64,000 bases of DNA from Phellopilus nigrolimitatus (Eukaryota > Basidiomycota > Agaricomycetes > Hymenochaetales > Hymenochaetaceae): contig JAJOHG010000026.1 in assembly GCA_021029095.1 (NCBI GenBank), positions 310,001 through 374,000 on the forward strand, in the 5' to 3' direction. The position numbers and the translations under genes were made by a program. The notes under the pieces were generated by a model that was not told the origin of the DNA, did no database searches, and saw only the letters and a program-made list of their open reading frames with translations. How positions within the stretch are numbered: the first letter of the stretch is position 1; the number at the start of each line of letters is the position of its first letter. Below, piece after piece: positions 12,931 to 24,743 of this stretch.

Positions 12931-14784
12931 ATGGACTTACTTCACTCGCAGCTTGCAGCACTGCAGAACCACCTTGCATGGGTGTCCACCGAGCCCATAA
13001 ATTGGAAATTATACGTTCAGTCTTTCTCCTGGGGTGTTTGCTTTTTTGAGTCCTACCTCCTGTACGTTTTCAAGCCCTTTCCCAATTACCAAACATTTCT
13101 TATTCACTCTTGCCGATTTTTCCAGATGGCGCCAATACCCGCTGTACTCGAAACCTGCTCCTCCGCGGAGCTCGCACCACACATCGAAGCCACCGCCTTC
13201 GCGAACTCGCAGGTCTACGGGCGGGACAAGGCCCGCTTCTCTTTCGTCTCTGGCCTCTTCCGCCAGGCGCTCGACTCGGCCATGATCCACTTTGGTGTGT
13301 ATGCATGGGCGTGGGCCCTCGCGGGCAGCACCATCGCGCGCTTCGGGTACGGGCCACAATATGAGGTAGGCACGCCCACTGAACGGCATAGAGTGCGGTT
13401 AATTAACTGCTAACGCACCGTGCACAGATCGTACAGTCCAACGTCTTCGTCGGCATCCTTTACCTCCTGTCTACCGTGCCCACGCTTCCGCTTTCTCTCT
13501 ACCAGACCTTTGTTCTCGAAGAGAAACACGGCTTTAACAAGACGACGCCTGCGCTCTTCGTGAGCGACCTCTTCAAGGGCTGGGGGCTTACCGTTGTTAT
13601 CGGCGCACCCTTCCTCTCTGCCTTTCTCTGGGTCTTCAAGTGGGCCGGCGATCGCTTCCTGCCGTGGCTCATGGCCTTTTTGTGAGTATCCGGCATGCTC
13701 ATAAGCTTAAGTCAAAGTGAACATGACTGAATGAGAGACTGACTCGCCCAGGCTTGCGTTCCAGATCTCCATGGTAGTGATCTACCCGACCGTCATTCAG
13801 CCGCTTTTCAACAAGCTCTCCCCGCTCCAGCCGGGTGACCTCCGCACGCGCATTGAGGCACTCGCCGGGCGCCTCAAGTTCCCGCTCAAGCACCTCTACG
13901 AGATTGACGGCTCGAAGCGCTCTTCGCACAGTAATGCGTACTTCTTCGGACTCCCATGGGTGAGTACTTTTTTGTGCAACTATGGCTTCAGCCTGTAGAA
14001 GTTGAATCTGTGGCACAGAGCAAGCATATTGTTATCTTCGACACGCTCATCAAGGAAAGCGCTCCTGAGGAGGTCGAGGCTGTCCTCGGTATGTCTTCTT
14101 TTAATTTACTCCGGTATCCCTTCAAGAAAGATTGCTGACCGTCCCTACGTCTCCAGCGCACGAACTCGGCCACTGGTACTTCAACCACCCGACGAAGCTG
14201 CTCTGCGTCTCGCAAGTGCACCTCTTCTCTATTCTTGCACTCTTCCCTGCCTTCCTGCACGCGCCGCCCGTTCTCCGCTCGTTCGACTTCTCGCCTGCCG
14301 TCGCCGCCAAGCCGCCCACTATCGTCGCCTTCCTGCTTTTCCAGGTCCGTCTTTGTTCTGAATTCGACCTTTCTGCTGGATAAAGAGATCTTATCCAAAA
14401 CTTGACTGCAGATGATTCTGACGCCGATTGAGGCCGTGCTCAGCACGGCGATGAACGCGCTCTCCAGGCGCTTCGAGTGGCAAGCGGACGACTTCGCGTG
14501 CGAGCTCGCGCAGCGCCTGGACGCGCCCGAGATGCATGACATGGGTGCGCGCCTCGGTCGTGCACTTACCACACTGCACGTTAAGAATCTCTCCACCGTC
14601 TGGGTTGACTGGCTGTGCGTGTTCTTTTTCTCACATTTCGGCATCTTGTCTTTAATTTCATACTGACGCCAAGCGTAGATACTCGGCCTACCATCACTCG
14701 CATCCGACACTCACCGAGCGCCTGCGTGCCATCGAGGCATACCAAGTCAAGGTGAACGGAGGAGAAACCAAGAAAGAACTCTAG
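12931..14784 (+). CDS. STE24: CAAX prenyl protease STE24 (M48 zinc metalloprotease) with an apparent 1-nt frameshift
   Basis: ER-membrane metalloprotease that removes the -AAX tripeptide from prenylated proteins and trims a-factor-type pheromones; basidiomycete pheromones are also prenylated. Exon 1 (12931-13061) ends in phase 2; joined to the exon at 13126 it reads WRQYPLYSKPAPP, as in the family. Downstream, ELAPHIEA...VYGRDKARFSFVSG lies in another frame, so one base seems missing at CCGCGG 13163-13168. The rest joins normally over small introns: LYQTFVLEEKHGFNKT, NAYFFGLPW, SKHIVIFDTL, the zinc motif HELGH (HExxH, ~14.16 kb), FEWQADDFA (third ligand region, ~14.48 kb) and HHSHPTLTERLRAIE. 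Stop TAG 14782-14784. It is either an inactivating mutation or a base missed in sequencing; the otherwise clean gene favours the latter. It converges on the SURP-like gene 200 bp downstream. Confidence 0.85.
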
Positions 14785-14985
14785 GGCGGTTTTGATTTTG
14801 GTACTTAGCAACGAACTATAGTACTTAGTATGCGTTTTCGTCTCACTCACGTCTGATAGACAGCCAAAAGCAATGCACAGTGTGTATAATTTATTCGTCC
14901 GACTTGTCTCCGTATAAAATGCTTTATACAATATACAATAACAAGGAATGTTATACACGAATTGAAATTGCGAAACCTCGAGCTA

Positions 14986-16236
14986 TCACGAACTCTGTTC
15001 AGCATTTTTATTTTCCGTTCGCTTTCTGGCAGCCCATTCCCGAGCTCGTGCACGACGAGCTTCCATCTTCGCCGCTTCGTCTTCAGAAGCCGCAATGGGG
15101 GCGGAAGGTGCTGGCACGTCGACTTTTCCATCCGCCTCACCTTCGAAATCATCATCATCATCATCGCTATCGCTGTCCCCATACCCTATCAACCCCGTCA
15201 ACCCCACCGCTGCTTTCTCCCTCTCCTGCTTCTCCGCAGCCACCTTTGCCTCCCTCTCCGCGCCTGTCCATGCGCGGTGCCAACGCCCACGCAGGAACGC
15301 AAAGCGGCCATCGGCACCGTGGTTCGCGAGAATGCGCGCCTGCTAGCTGCGCACGGTTCGGGGACGCGCACAGGTGCACTGCCGTGAGCGTCATCAGCGC
15401 TAGCTGCGCAGTGTCCGGCTCCTCGTCGCTCCCGCCCCACGTGTCTCGCTCATCCCCGTCGCCGTCTGCAGCGGCCTCCAGGGCGCGCAGACGTGCACCG
15501 CGCGCGTCGTCGAGCAGGCGCCGCCGCTTCTCGCGCCGAAGATCGGCGATCTCGGTAGCGGAGAGGAAGAAAGCGTCTTCTGAGTCGGAGGGGAGGTCGG
15601 ACCAGCCGGACGGGGAGGGCGATCTATGTGTTGATATTATCTGGGACGAGCCGGCTTCTTCTGGTGCTTGCACCGGCAGAGAGGGTAGTGCAGAAAGGAG
15701 AAGACGTGCATCATATCTGAGTAACGAAAAGCATAAGCTTGTGCGTCAGACATGAGAACAGGAGAAGAAAGGCATCGTCGTGCATCCTTGGCGTGCACCA
15801 TACGCCACTTATACATATATCAGACGGAGAAAGATTTCAGAGACACTTAAGGCGCGAGTTGTACGTTCGAGAGTAGAAACCAGCATGGTATTAGGAGCAA
15901 CAAACATCGTGGACTACAGACATACCTGTCGACCCAGACGTCCCCTCCGCCTCCCTCCGCACCAGAGTTCCACTTAATCAACCCTGAGCCTTTCTCACCC
16001 TTCACGGGGGCCCAACTATCAACACTACTTGATGAACTTGGAGCCTCAAGCATCAACGCAGTGGCCTCTTGCCCACGAACGAGGTCCGCTTCGTGCGCCT
16101 CGACGATGAGCATTGCTGCAGGTCGATTCGAGTTCCCTGCCTCGGACTCGTGCTGTGAGAGCCAGTGCGGTTGCAGGACAGGAGAACGCGCTGGAGGGGA
16201 TTCTTCTCGGCGCTTCCGTTTTTGAGCGTAGTTCAT
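14986..16236 (-). CDS. SURP (SWAP)-like domain protein, probable splicing-related, with an apparent frameshift
   Basis: Exon 1 is 15926-16236 (ATG 16234-16236, start MNYAQKRKRREESPP, a basic nuclear-type N-terminus). A GT-AG intron 15717-15925 joins VDR to YDARLLLSALPSLP. Exon 2 carries an acidic/serine-rich stretch, the coil SATEIADLRREKRRRLLDDARG, then a domain (TLTAVHLCASPNRAQL, ANHGADGRFAFLRGRW) resembling the RNA-splicing SURP/SWAP module, which ends in a conserved FxFL core. Inside this domain the frame shifts by one base near the CTAG at 15343-15346; removing one base there would restore a continuous domain. The tail has an acidic run (SDSDDDDDDFEGE) and a basic end. Stop TGA 14986-14988. 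The SURP assignment is from motif memory and moderate; the gene itself is well supported by length and splicing. Confidence 0.6.
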
Positions 16237-16944
16237 GGCGACTCAAGAGTTGAAAAGACGAGAAAACGGCCTCTGGTAATGGATCGTTCTGGCACGTGAT
16301 TATTTTTAGATCACAATTTGAAATTGAATAAATATAGAAATAAGCCTTTGACTCTTGCCGTCGTATCTCTTCTGCAATGTCTTTTCATGACGATGGACCT
16401 TATGCACGACATCGCCAACCGCGTTAAGATGTCCCCCTGGCTTACAATAACGCCTCCGACTCCAGTATAGCTGAACTGTTCGTTGAATTTGAACATTATG
16501 GCCTCTCGTTCGTCTTGCGTGACAAACTCCTTCGTGCCGTCGTTCGTCTCTAAACAGCTCAATCAAAAGTGCGTCTGATCTCATGCGCCATCTCTCCGAC
16601 TCGGAGCGATCTTTCAAACTAAACCGTACTTTCATTGGCTATAGGATTTTGGACACGATCCAGGATAAGGATAACACTCCCGGCGCACGGCACACAAGCT
16701 CTTTTTTATTAGACTTGGTCGTCCAGAGCATGCTAGAGGACATGGCCCCTTAAGAAGTGGCCGCTAGAGAGCGCAGCCACTGGGTCGCGATTCTCAAGAA
16801 CAAGCTTGATTCTCTGACAATGAGCCTTGTTCATAGGTCATGGACTACCGCTGCTCGAAATGGCTTTCGGTATAGAGCTGTAGTGCCCGCTTATTGCATC
16901 TGTCTCTTTGTGGCCCATGAATCACAGAAATGATAATATACTAG
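16237..16944. other. gap: shared upstream region, possible decayed exons
   Basis: About 700 bases between the SURP-like gene start and the first exon-like frame of the decayed F-box/LRR-type gene. Short open pieces on the plus strand (16.36-16.60 kb and 16.74-16.90 kb) may be remains of its 5' exons, but each is broken by stops and I could not join them. Confidence 0.35.
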
Positions 16945-17887
16945 GAAGCAGAAACCGAAATACTATCTGATGAATACATCTGTCTTCTTGATGCACTTCT
17001 CAAGCTCACACCCAAGGTTCGTTCGCTCTGTCTCAATACGGCCCCTATATCGTTCGCCCAAACAGTACATGGCTGCCTTTCACTGTTCTCAACACATCTA
17101 CTGTCGCTCGAAAAGCTTTGGCTCAAACATGGCCAAGATGGCGTTGTCGATCTTATAGAACAGGACGCTTATCCTGACTTGAGCTCATTTAGCTCTTATT
17201 TTCCGTGGATGCAGTCTATTGAATTTCTGTCTGTTAAAAACTGGGGCACTATGTACAAGTATGAGTACCCGGACATTATCGCCAACACCCAGGAGTACGT
17301 GGTGACGCCCCCTTCGTCATCGCAAACGCTCGAACTTCGAATAGACTGTATCGTGACAGCACGTCGTGGCCATTATGGCTCTCCAAACCCATGGGAGAGT
17401 ATGCCCTAAAGACATTGGTAATTGGCATCACAAATGTTACGTCTACGAAGGCAAAGGAAGCTGTTTACTTTGATACCTTGGGGGAAGGTCTTCCTGGTGT
17501 GAAGAATCTGTCCCTTTGCTCAAAAGGCAGCTTTGGGTCTCTGCATCATACATCGCACTTTCCGCACATTTTGACATGCTGCCGAAGTCTATTGAGCCTG
17601 GAGCTGTCCGTATCGGTTCTATTAAACGTCTCTCCAGCCTTTTATCTACTTAGAAACGTCTCGCTACCCATAACAACAACTCATGGACAAGTCACGTATG
17701 AAGGGATCGATCGGCTTGTCCGAGACCAGGATATATGATTGTTGCTCTCCCACGTCTACGCACGCTTGTCATCGTGGAGTCGCCTCCTTTCCATAATGGC
17801 GATCATGATTTGGACGAGCTTGTCCACTATATGCAGGGCATAGAGATGTTATCAGAGGCCCCAGCGAGAGTAGGCAGACCCGACTGA
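16945..17887 (+). pseudogene. decayed F-box/leucine-rich-type protein gene
   Basis: After an ATACTAG acceptor at 16944 a frame stays open to TAA 17407-17409, with leucine-spaced text typical of the LRR-like half of basidiomycete F-box proteins (LLDALLKLTPKVRSLCL, LLSLEKLWLKHG, MQSIEFLSVKNWG). The continuation is in another frame (17391-17738: ALKTLVIGITNVTS, LPGVKNLSLC, CCRSLLSLELSVSV), and the last piece (ALPRLRTLVIVESPP, ~17.75 kb) in a third. No complete F-box and no start codon are visible. At least two frame changes without obvious introns point to a pseudogene of this large family, although unusual introns cannot be excluded. Confidence 0.45.
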
Positions 17888-18188
17888 TTTGCCTCGACAA
17901 CGCATTCCGAGCGAGCGCTGCCCGACGCGATAGACCAGCCTAGATTTTGTGATGCAGGTCGGTGCAGTACCCTTGTCTGCCTCACTCATTCATTTCTGAA
18001 TCACAATTAAATACGTCAGAAGCATCGCTATCGCGAGGAATTTCATGAGAAACACATGAGAAACTGCAGCATCGCGAGCGACAAGTCAAAAGAAAACAAG
18101 CTCATGAGTGCTAAAATACATTTCAAATCGTAACCAATACAAAGATATAAAGATAATAGTAGCGGCGAAAGTATTAATGTGATATCTA

Positions 18189-20186
18189 TCACTCCATGTT
18201 AAAAATGAGAAGATATTTGTCGGGCACGTTATGTTTCTCCTCTACGTTCGTCTTTTCGACTCTGGGAAATGGAAACCTGACGTCGCTGCCAGACGGAGTC
18301 ACAGCGACAAAGCGGAACGTCTTAACACCCAGCTTTTCCAACCAATCCAGTGCTTCTTCTTTGAATACGTGGCTAGAAGATCCAACCGTCGCCTGAAACA
18401 CAGTAGCCCTCTTTCCCTGAGCCTCGTAGAAAAAGGCATCGAACGTCGCCTGGTTTCTGGAAGAAGGACAGTAAAGTCCATCTTTGAGCTCTAAATTCTG
18501 CCTATGCACAAAGGCGGTTGTAGTGATAGGTCGCGGATCTCCTGGAAGCTTCATATTTGAAATCTGTAAGACCTTTCCCCCAAACCCGAAGCAAAGCCAC
18601 GTAGATGGAGCCTCGGATGATGGGTTTGCCCAGGTCACATTTTTTTCGCCGGCTTTACCGCGTGTCAAAGGTTTAATCGGCCATTGTCCGCCTTTACGAA
18701 ACGCGATTTGGAATTCTTCGTCCAATATGTATCCCGCAGCAGCGCGTGTGACTGGGTTTCGAACAGAAAGGTTGTAGAGGACAGTAGCAGCGTGCTCAAC
18801 CTGTAAAGCTGGCGACTGACAGAGCAAATCGTAAACATGTTTCGAAGGGATCGTGATCGAAAACTGGTCACGGAAAACACCGGGGAGGACAACGAATAGT
18901 TTGTGCGATAAATCGTAGTTCGAATCGAGCTGCGCAGAATCCTGAAGAATGTCCTCGAGGTGTTGGAGCCTTTCGAGGTAGCCGATGCCGTCTTCTAATT
19001 CGTTCCTATATCTCAAGTGTAACCGAGCCCAAAGATATGCAGGCCGAACTGTAGGGCCGTAGTTGACGAAGAAATTTTCGAGTTGGCGTTCGGTCAACGT
19101 CTTAGATTTTTCCTGAAGCATCCGACTGAAGGGTGTTATTTAGGCGATCAATGGTATTGTAAAAGAAGCGTACCTTGCAATGAGCTCGGAAAGAGTCCAG
19201 GGCTTCAGAAAATATTTGGAAGCCGAAGGATTTTTGTTCAACCATTTCAAATGATCCTTCCTTAGTGATGCGGCCTGAACAATGAAAAGCTGGAGATCGA
19301 GCGCATCCTCTGAAACAAGGGTCGAATCGACCAAGCACCATGTCGACCTCGGAACAAAGTCATGCAACACGTAAGGGTTGGTTAGTGTAGTGCAGTCAAC
19401 ACTAAAAACGCCTTCATCGTTTATAATGTAGAAATTTTCGACTCGCTTTTGGAAAACGGTTGGTTGTCCTGCAAGCATGCGAAGACAAAGTATGAAATGC
19501 AAAAAACGACTTTTTCCTGAATAATGCTATCTATCAGATCACTCCACTATAAAATTGCACGACATACCGATCCCTGGATGTCCAAGTACAGCGACACCTC
19601 TAGCCCCTTTAGCGTTCTTTTTATTAGAGATATCTGTGAGAAAAGGATTGCTGAAATCCAAGGGCAAAGCGTCAGGACACAAGCCGCTGCCAACATTTGG
19701 TTCATCACCCGCAGTTTGGTCCACGCTTGCTTTAGGTCCAGTATCTTCCCCACAGTCCACTTGGATGTTGTCAAGTCCATCGCGCCCATTTGCGGTAGCA
19801 GATGGGCTGGCAGCCACATCCTCGTCATCGACAACGACGCCATCGGCCGCAAAACGCATAGTATAGTCTTTTGAAAGGGCGATCACGTCCTGCAGCGCTT
19901 GCAGGTACTCGTTCCGGACGAGTGTTCCATTGACACCCGAGTATCCAAATGGCCCTCTGCAGACCAGACACTGGCTTGGAACGGGCGTCGAGTCGGTAGG
20001 TTTGTCGTTGCCCTCGCTGCGATGAATTTCCCTTTTCTCGAAGACGGTTTCGAAGGGCCTACGCCAAGCGATATCGTAAAGCTTTTGCACTTCATTTGTC
20101 CATCCTTGCTGATGAACGGCAAGCGTGGAATTCCTAAGAGATTTCAAAGCCATTGTTAAATTGAGAGAGAGCTGATGTCCTTGCAT
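18189..20186 (-). CDS. P-loop NTPase of the Crinkler/RHS-like basidiomycete family
   Basis: Three exons, minus strand; first in-frame ATG 20184-20186 (an ATG at 20153 is an alternative). The ~210-residue N-terminal part has no domain I know and includes an acidic linker. Then comes a Walker A motif GHPGIGKSRF, split by an intron (donor GTATGT ~19.57 kb, acceptor ~19.52 kb), followed by FILCLRML, FYIINDEGVF and TWCLVDS, the order seen in Crinkler/retrotransposon-hot-spot-like NTPases that are expanded in Agaricomycetes. A second intron near 19.14-19.19 kb joins SELIA to RMLQEKSKTLTERQLE. The 300-residue last exon is continuous to TGA 18189-18191. The family is linked to effectors or selfish DNA in other eukaryotes; its role here is unknown. 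The reading frame is intact. Confidence 0.65.
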
Positions 20187-21065
20187 AGCTGGGTTAGCGG
20201 CCACTTGTGGTATCGCTTACCATGCTTTGTCATCCTTCACGATACGTATGTATTGCACAGCCACGCACATTTTCGATTCTGCTGGCGTTGCGCAACAATG
20301 AAGCAAAACATTTTACTTTTTTCTGCTGTTGCTCCTTTGCATACCTCCTCGATTAATCTGATACTTTCCTCTTCCTAAAATCTGTAAATCTGATCGTCGA
20401 CGGACTACACGATGGACATGGAGCATCTTCGGTTTTACGGGCTGCTCGGACATTCTGCTTTGAGCCTTGTTTTTTTCGGCGTGCCTGGCCGCTTCTTCGA
20501 TCTTTCATTGAACACTGCGTGTAAAGTAACTGCACTTCCCTGAGAGATTTTATGTACGAATATGAAGTGCCGTGGCCAAAAAGGATAGCTTTCTTGACCT
20601 GTCTACTGTCTACCGCAAGGCTAAGCAACCCTTACAGATCGGCACGATCTGCGCGCGGACTTCGTGGCTTCTCCGATTCTTGTTTCTTCTCAATAAGGTC
20701 TCACGCATGGCTTGGAAGTATTCGTCTCTTCGCAACTTAGCAGCTCAGTGTTTTAGGCAGGTTTTCTCTCTTTCTTGCTCGTGGCAACGAGTCTGTGTCT
20801 CTGTGTACTGGTCTCTGCGTACTGTACCCGCAAGCATTTCCCCAATTCAATATGGGCTGATACATGATACGTATGTCTCGACCTGTCGCGCCGAGCTTTT
20901 GACAGCGGCTCCTTCCATTGCTCCTGTTCTCCTCCGTTGACACTTCCGTGGAGCACTTTATTCAACACATTATATTTGCGTCTGATGTGCCTGATACACA
21001 CGGAGCGTGTCCCAAAAGCAAGGATTTCACTGGACATACTGAGAAAATTAGACGCACATTGGGCG
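20187..21065. other. gap: upstream regions of NTPase and hydrophobin 1
   Basis: Nearly 900 bases between divergent genes. Overlapping short frames only, with no recognised motif. The DNA is T-rich on the plus strand from 20.3 to 20.9 kb. Nothing else supportable. Confidence 0.4.
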
Positions 21066-21072
21066 TATAAAA
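21066..21072 (+). promoter_or_regulatory. TATA box of hydrophobin 1
   Basis: TATAAAA, 94 bases before the ATG at 21160, in a position typical of highly expressed hydrophobin genes. A C-rich leader with TCATCCTCACAATG follows. Confidence 0.6.
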
Positions 21073-21159
21073 ACTCACATCTTGGCCTCTGGATCCTTCA
21101 GTCGATCTCAGACAAACAGCCCTCGACTACCCAACGAACATCTCTTGCTCATCCTCACA

Positions 21160-21666
21160 ATGAAGTTCGCTCGCCTCACCATCGCCCTTGCGCTTCCCCT
21201 CCTTGCGGTCGCCACTCCATGGGCGACGACCACAAAGCCGGTTGCAACCACAACGGTCACCGTGACTGCCACGCCGACCGCCACAACAGTTAGCCAGTGC
21301 AATACTGGACCGATACAGTGCTGCCAGTCGGTGCAGTCCTCGAGTTCGAGTGAAGTTGGTTTAGTCTCGGGTCTCCTTGGAGTCGTTCTCCAGGGTGTCG
21401 ACGTCCCCGTCGGTCTCACTTGCTCGCCGCTCAGCGTCATCGGAGTCGGTGGCGGCAGCTCCTGGTCAGTAATCTAGTTTTCTCTGTTTTTTCACATCAC
21501 TAAAACTTGCCCCATATGTTAGTACTGCTCAACCCGTGTGCTGCGAGGGCAATTCCTTCAGTGCGTTGCCAACTTCGAGCCTCTCGCGATTCATTTCTGA
21601 CCTTTCCGTTTTTCTTCAGGCGGGCTGATTGTCATTGGCTGCTCTCCCATCAACATCAACCTCTGA
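21160..21666 (+). CDS. class I hydrophobin 1
   Basis: Small secreted amphipathic protein that self-assembles at air-water interfaces on aerial hyphae and fruit bodies. ATG 21160; signal peptide MKFARLTIALALPLLAVATP, then a Thr-rich linker. The eight-cysteine pattern is complete once two introns are removed: [11 protein letters not shown] (C1-C3), LTCSPL (C4), SSC (C5, codon split by intron 21465-21522), PVCCEGNSF (C6-C7), IGCSPININL (C8). The long C3-C4 spacing with VGLVSGLLGVVLQGVDVPVG is class I. Stop TGA 21664-21666. The second intron follows NSF. It is a close paralogue of the hydrophobin at 26.8 kb, same strand, with matching intron positions around C5 and C7. Confidence 0.93.
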
Positions 21667-24600
21667 TCACATTACCGAAATAGTTGGGAGTTCTTGGTTG
21701 TTTGTATGGATGTCTTGACGGCGATTTGCATTTGTCGATAGTTGTTTCCAATTGGCTACCGGCACATCATACGCATACCATCTGATTTCTTTTTGTGATA
21801 TTTTATCTGATGAGAGAAATGAAGTGTTGTTGAGTTGTTGGGTCGAGATTGACTGAAGTGATTTTGATGGTCGGAAAGAAGTCAGAAAGCGCCATATTCC
21901 ACTTCAAGTGACTGATTTCCTGCTTTCAGCTAGAGGGATTGGCGTTGGTCCCATCACGATGTCGATCATTGCGAACAGACTGGTCAAACAAGCATAAAGT
22001 TTGAAGTGTATCTTAAAATCTCGTATTGCCTAAATGATAGAAATAGTTAGTCCAAATTATCTGAAACAGGAGGGCGGTACGCTGTGCGGGGCACGTCAAG
22101 CTTGTCAGTCTGCATTGACAAGAAGTCCTGCACGTAAAAACGCAGAGTCATCCGAGACAAGGAAGAGTAAAAGTACCTACAAGCGTTAGACGCAATGCCG
22201 TCATGATCGGTGCCCGTGGTTAAGAATCCAGTACTCTATTGTATAAGAGCTTCGCCGCACTGGCAGCGCCCGCCGTGGCGAGCTCGCTCCCAAGCCCAAA
22301 ATATGTATGGCTTTCGATATTCGATCTCGCCGCGTCCATCGGATTTGCTCGAATCCCAAGCAGACGAAGCCGGGAACTTGCACCCTGCGCGGGCGCCCGA
22401 GTCACGATTGGGTTCTGTTGTAGAAAGAACTCCAAGTGAATAGGCAGATGTGATTCATCTCTGCGCATTCTCCCAGTCAAATTGCTGGGAAGATCCACTG
22501 ATGATGGCCGAAACCCTTGTCGGCGGAAATCACCTTCCGGGTAATAATATAAATAGAGAGCGTTTCAGGAACCCAAGTACGGAGTAGAACTCTTCCGTAT
22601 CGGATCCACTCGGCCGAGCAAGCGTTCGCCATTTGGTATGCTACAGTGAAGCGGGCTCTACAGGATGTCCGGCTGCATAGAATCTGCGGGGCAGGACAAG
22701 AAGAATTAATATTAAAGTCGATTCGTTGGAAGATTACCCGCTTACATGCGCGGAACAGTCTCGGCAGCACGAAATGACGAGCATGGGCGAACGATCAGAG
22801 CGTACATGAACGAGGAAAGCGAAGGCCGAGGAGGCTTCGAGTACTGGAGCTTACGCCTATCCGCGAGAGCCTGAGGTAGCTCAGATCGCAGACCAAGAAA
22901 TCAAGAAACGTCGGGCCGCAGGCGGCACCGCGCGCTCCCAAGATATCAAATGCAGGTACAGAGCATTATCATGGGTCTTTCCAAACGTAAAAGGTGACGC
23001 TCAGTGGGCGAAAAGGTAGCGAGGGGCCTGCACGAAGTGTAGTAGTCGCCGAGAGTGCGGAGAGAGCATAGTATGTACCTTGCATACATGATGAAGCACG
23101 GGGGTGATTTCAAACCGACTCGAAGGAGCTCGCTGAATAGCGTATCGGCCACAACGCAAAGAGATTACGGGAGCAAGTGGGTCAACTGACATAGTCACGC
23201 ATATTAGTATATGTTCCTGATGCACCAATGTGGCGGCATGGTCTGATATTTAGGCCTGTCTAACTCGCATTTTGCTGGAGAACACTGTCAGAGGAGACGA
23301 ATGATGCACCAGCACATTTTGTAGCATGCGGGCAACCATGTGATCGAGTTCAGGAACAAACAGTACGCGGGAATCACCATGCTCATTGGGACTTCTCGTG
23401 CGCCGACTTGCGGCTGGCTTCTGCCGGCTGTTTATCGATAGTAAAAGTTCGTTTGATTTCAATGAGTCAATGTGGCATATACAAAAAAAAAAAAAAAAGA
23501 TGTGGCTGATACACGCGCGATTAGGAGTGCAAGCTCCCTATTTGGTGAGCCTTTTCACCGATGCATTGCAATTTTTCGTGGGCACGGATTGTGGCTCCTT
23601 TCTGGCGCCAGATGATCAATGCTAGTAGGTTTCTAGCCCAGAAAATCGAAAAACTGGGTGGCTGACACACTCCGTTGGGAATACGAACTTCCTCCTTGGA
23701 TTGTGCATGCGCATCTCGTCTTTTATCGATAACAACTCCCCTTTGAAGGTCCGGAAAGTCCGCAAACCGATGTGGCTGGCATGCCCGACCGGGAGCAGAA
23801 GCCTCCTCCTCGGCCGAGCGCATGGGCGTCTGGTCTATCGCAGAAGCCATGCCTTTTGCGGATGTTGAGCAGTAAATTGCGGCAGAGGAGCCGAGTAAGC
23901 CCAGAGATAATCAGCGCGAAGGGCGATTGCGATTAGGACTGGATAGTCTGCGCCGCAAGGCATTGCGTGGATCCACAGGTACGATGGTTTCTCTGACCTG
24001 TGCGCAGTCAGTGTCAAGCCGTGACGCGCGACGTCGACGTTCGAAAATCGGGAGGCCGCAGCCTTCAAGTCTCTTATCACCGACTCCAAATCGACACCAC
24101 GACAGAGTGAAAGAAACGCGATTGCATACTGTCAGCGTCGCGACCGCAAACAGCACGAGACGATGGAGCTCCTGCCGACAAAGGGACACCTGCCAAGAGA
24201 CTTCCTTGAGCAGTAGAGTAAGAAATTTAAGTTTAAACGAAGACAAAGCGCGGCTGAGCGGTCGATCATATGGGCGTTTTTGTTTGCAAGATTACATGAA
24301 AGATCGAGAGCAGCTGCGAATCGGTGCCCATAATACAGAATATGTCAGAATAAAATAAAAGAACTGCCTTATGGCAATACGGACGGTTTCCATCATTCTG
24401 TCGGGCGAGAGAATAAAAGCAACGACTTTCTGACACTTCGAGCATCCGGAAGATCAAGGCACACGAGAAGGGCTTTTTCAGGGAAAAAAACCCCGTCTGA
24501 AGGAGGCCAAATGAAAAAAACGCAACCTGCGCGCGGCTCTCAGCGGAGTCGGCCGATCGACCAGCTTCTAAAAACGCGGATGATTGGCGGCGTCAGCGCG

Positions 24601-24743
24601 CGGTGAGAACTTGAGATGCGAGCCAGATCAGGACTCAGGAGTGAGGAGGAGAATATTTGTATGTATTTGTCATCCGGTGGCAACGTTTTCGCTTTGCCCG
24701 GATGGGCCGGATCGTCTCTTCATCTCTGTTCATCTTCCTCTTA
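21667..24743. other. gap between hydrophobins: no convincing gene
   Basis: About 3.1 kb. A 17-A run lies near 23.48 kb. Two loosely similar stretches occur around 23.44-23.55 and 23.72-23.84 kb (both contain TTATCGATA followed by GATGTGGCTG), suggesting an old, badly decayed repeat. Frames are short and overlap on both strands. No protein or RNA gene recognised. Confidence 0.4.

Noticed and set aside
14880..15755. 291-codon plus-strand frame opposite the SURP-like gene
   Set aside because: Low-complexity Ser/Pro/Arg text caused by GC-rich antisense; the minus strand has a coherent spliced protein.
23440..23850. Tandem repeat around TTATCGATA and GATGTGGCTG
   Set aside because: Similarity between the two stretches is too patchy to define a unit by eye; mentioned only in the gap note.
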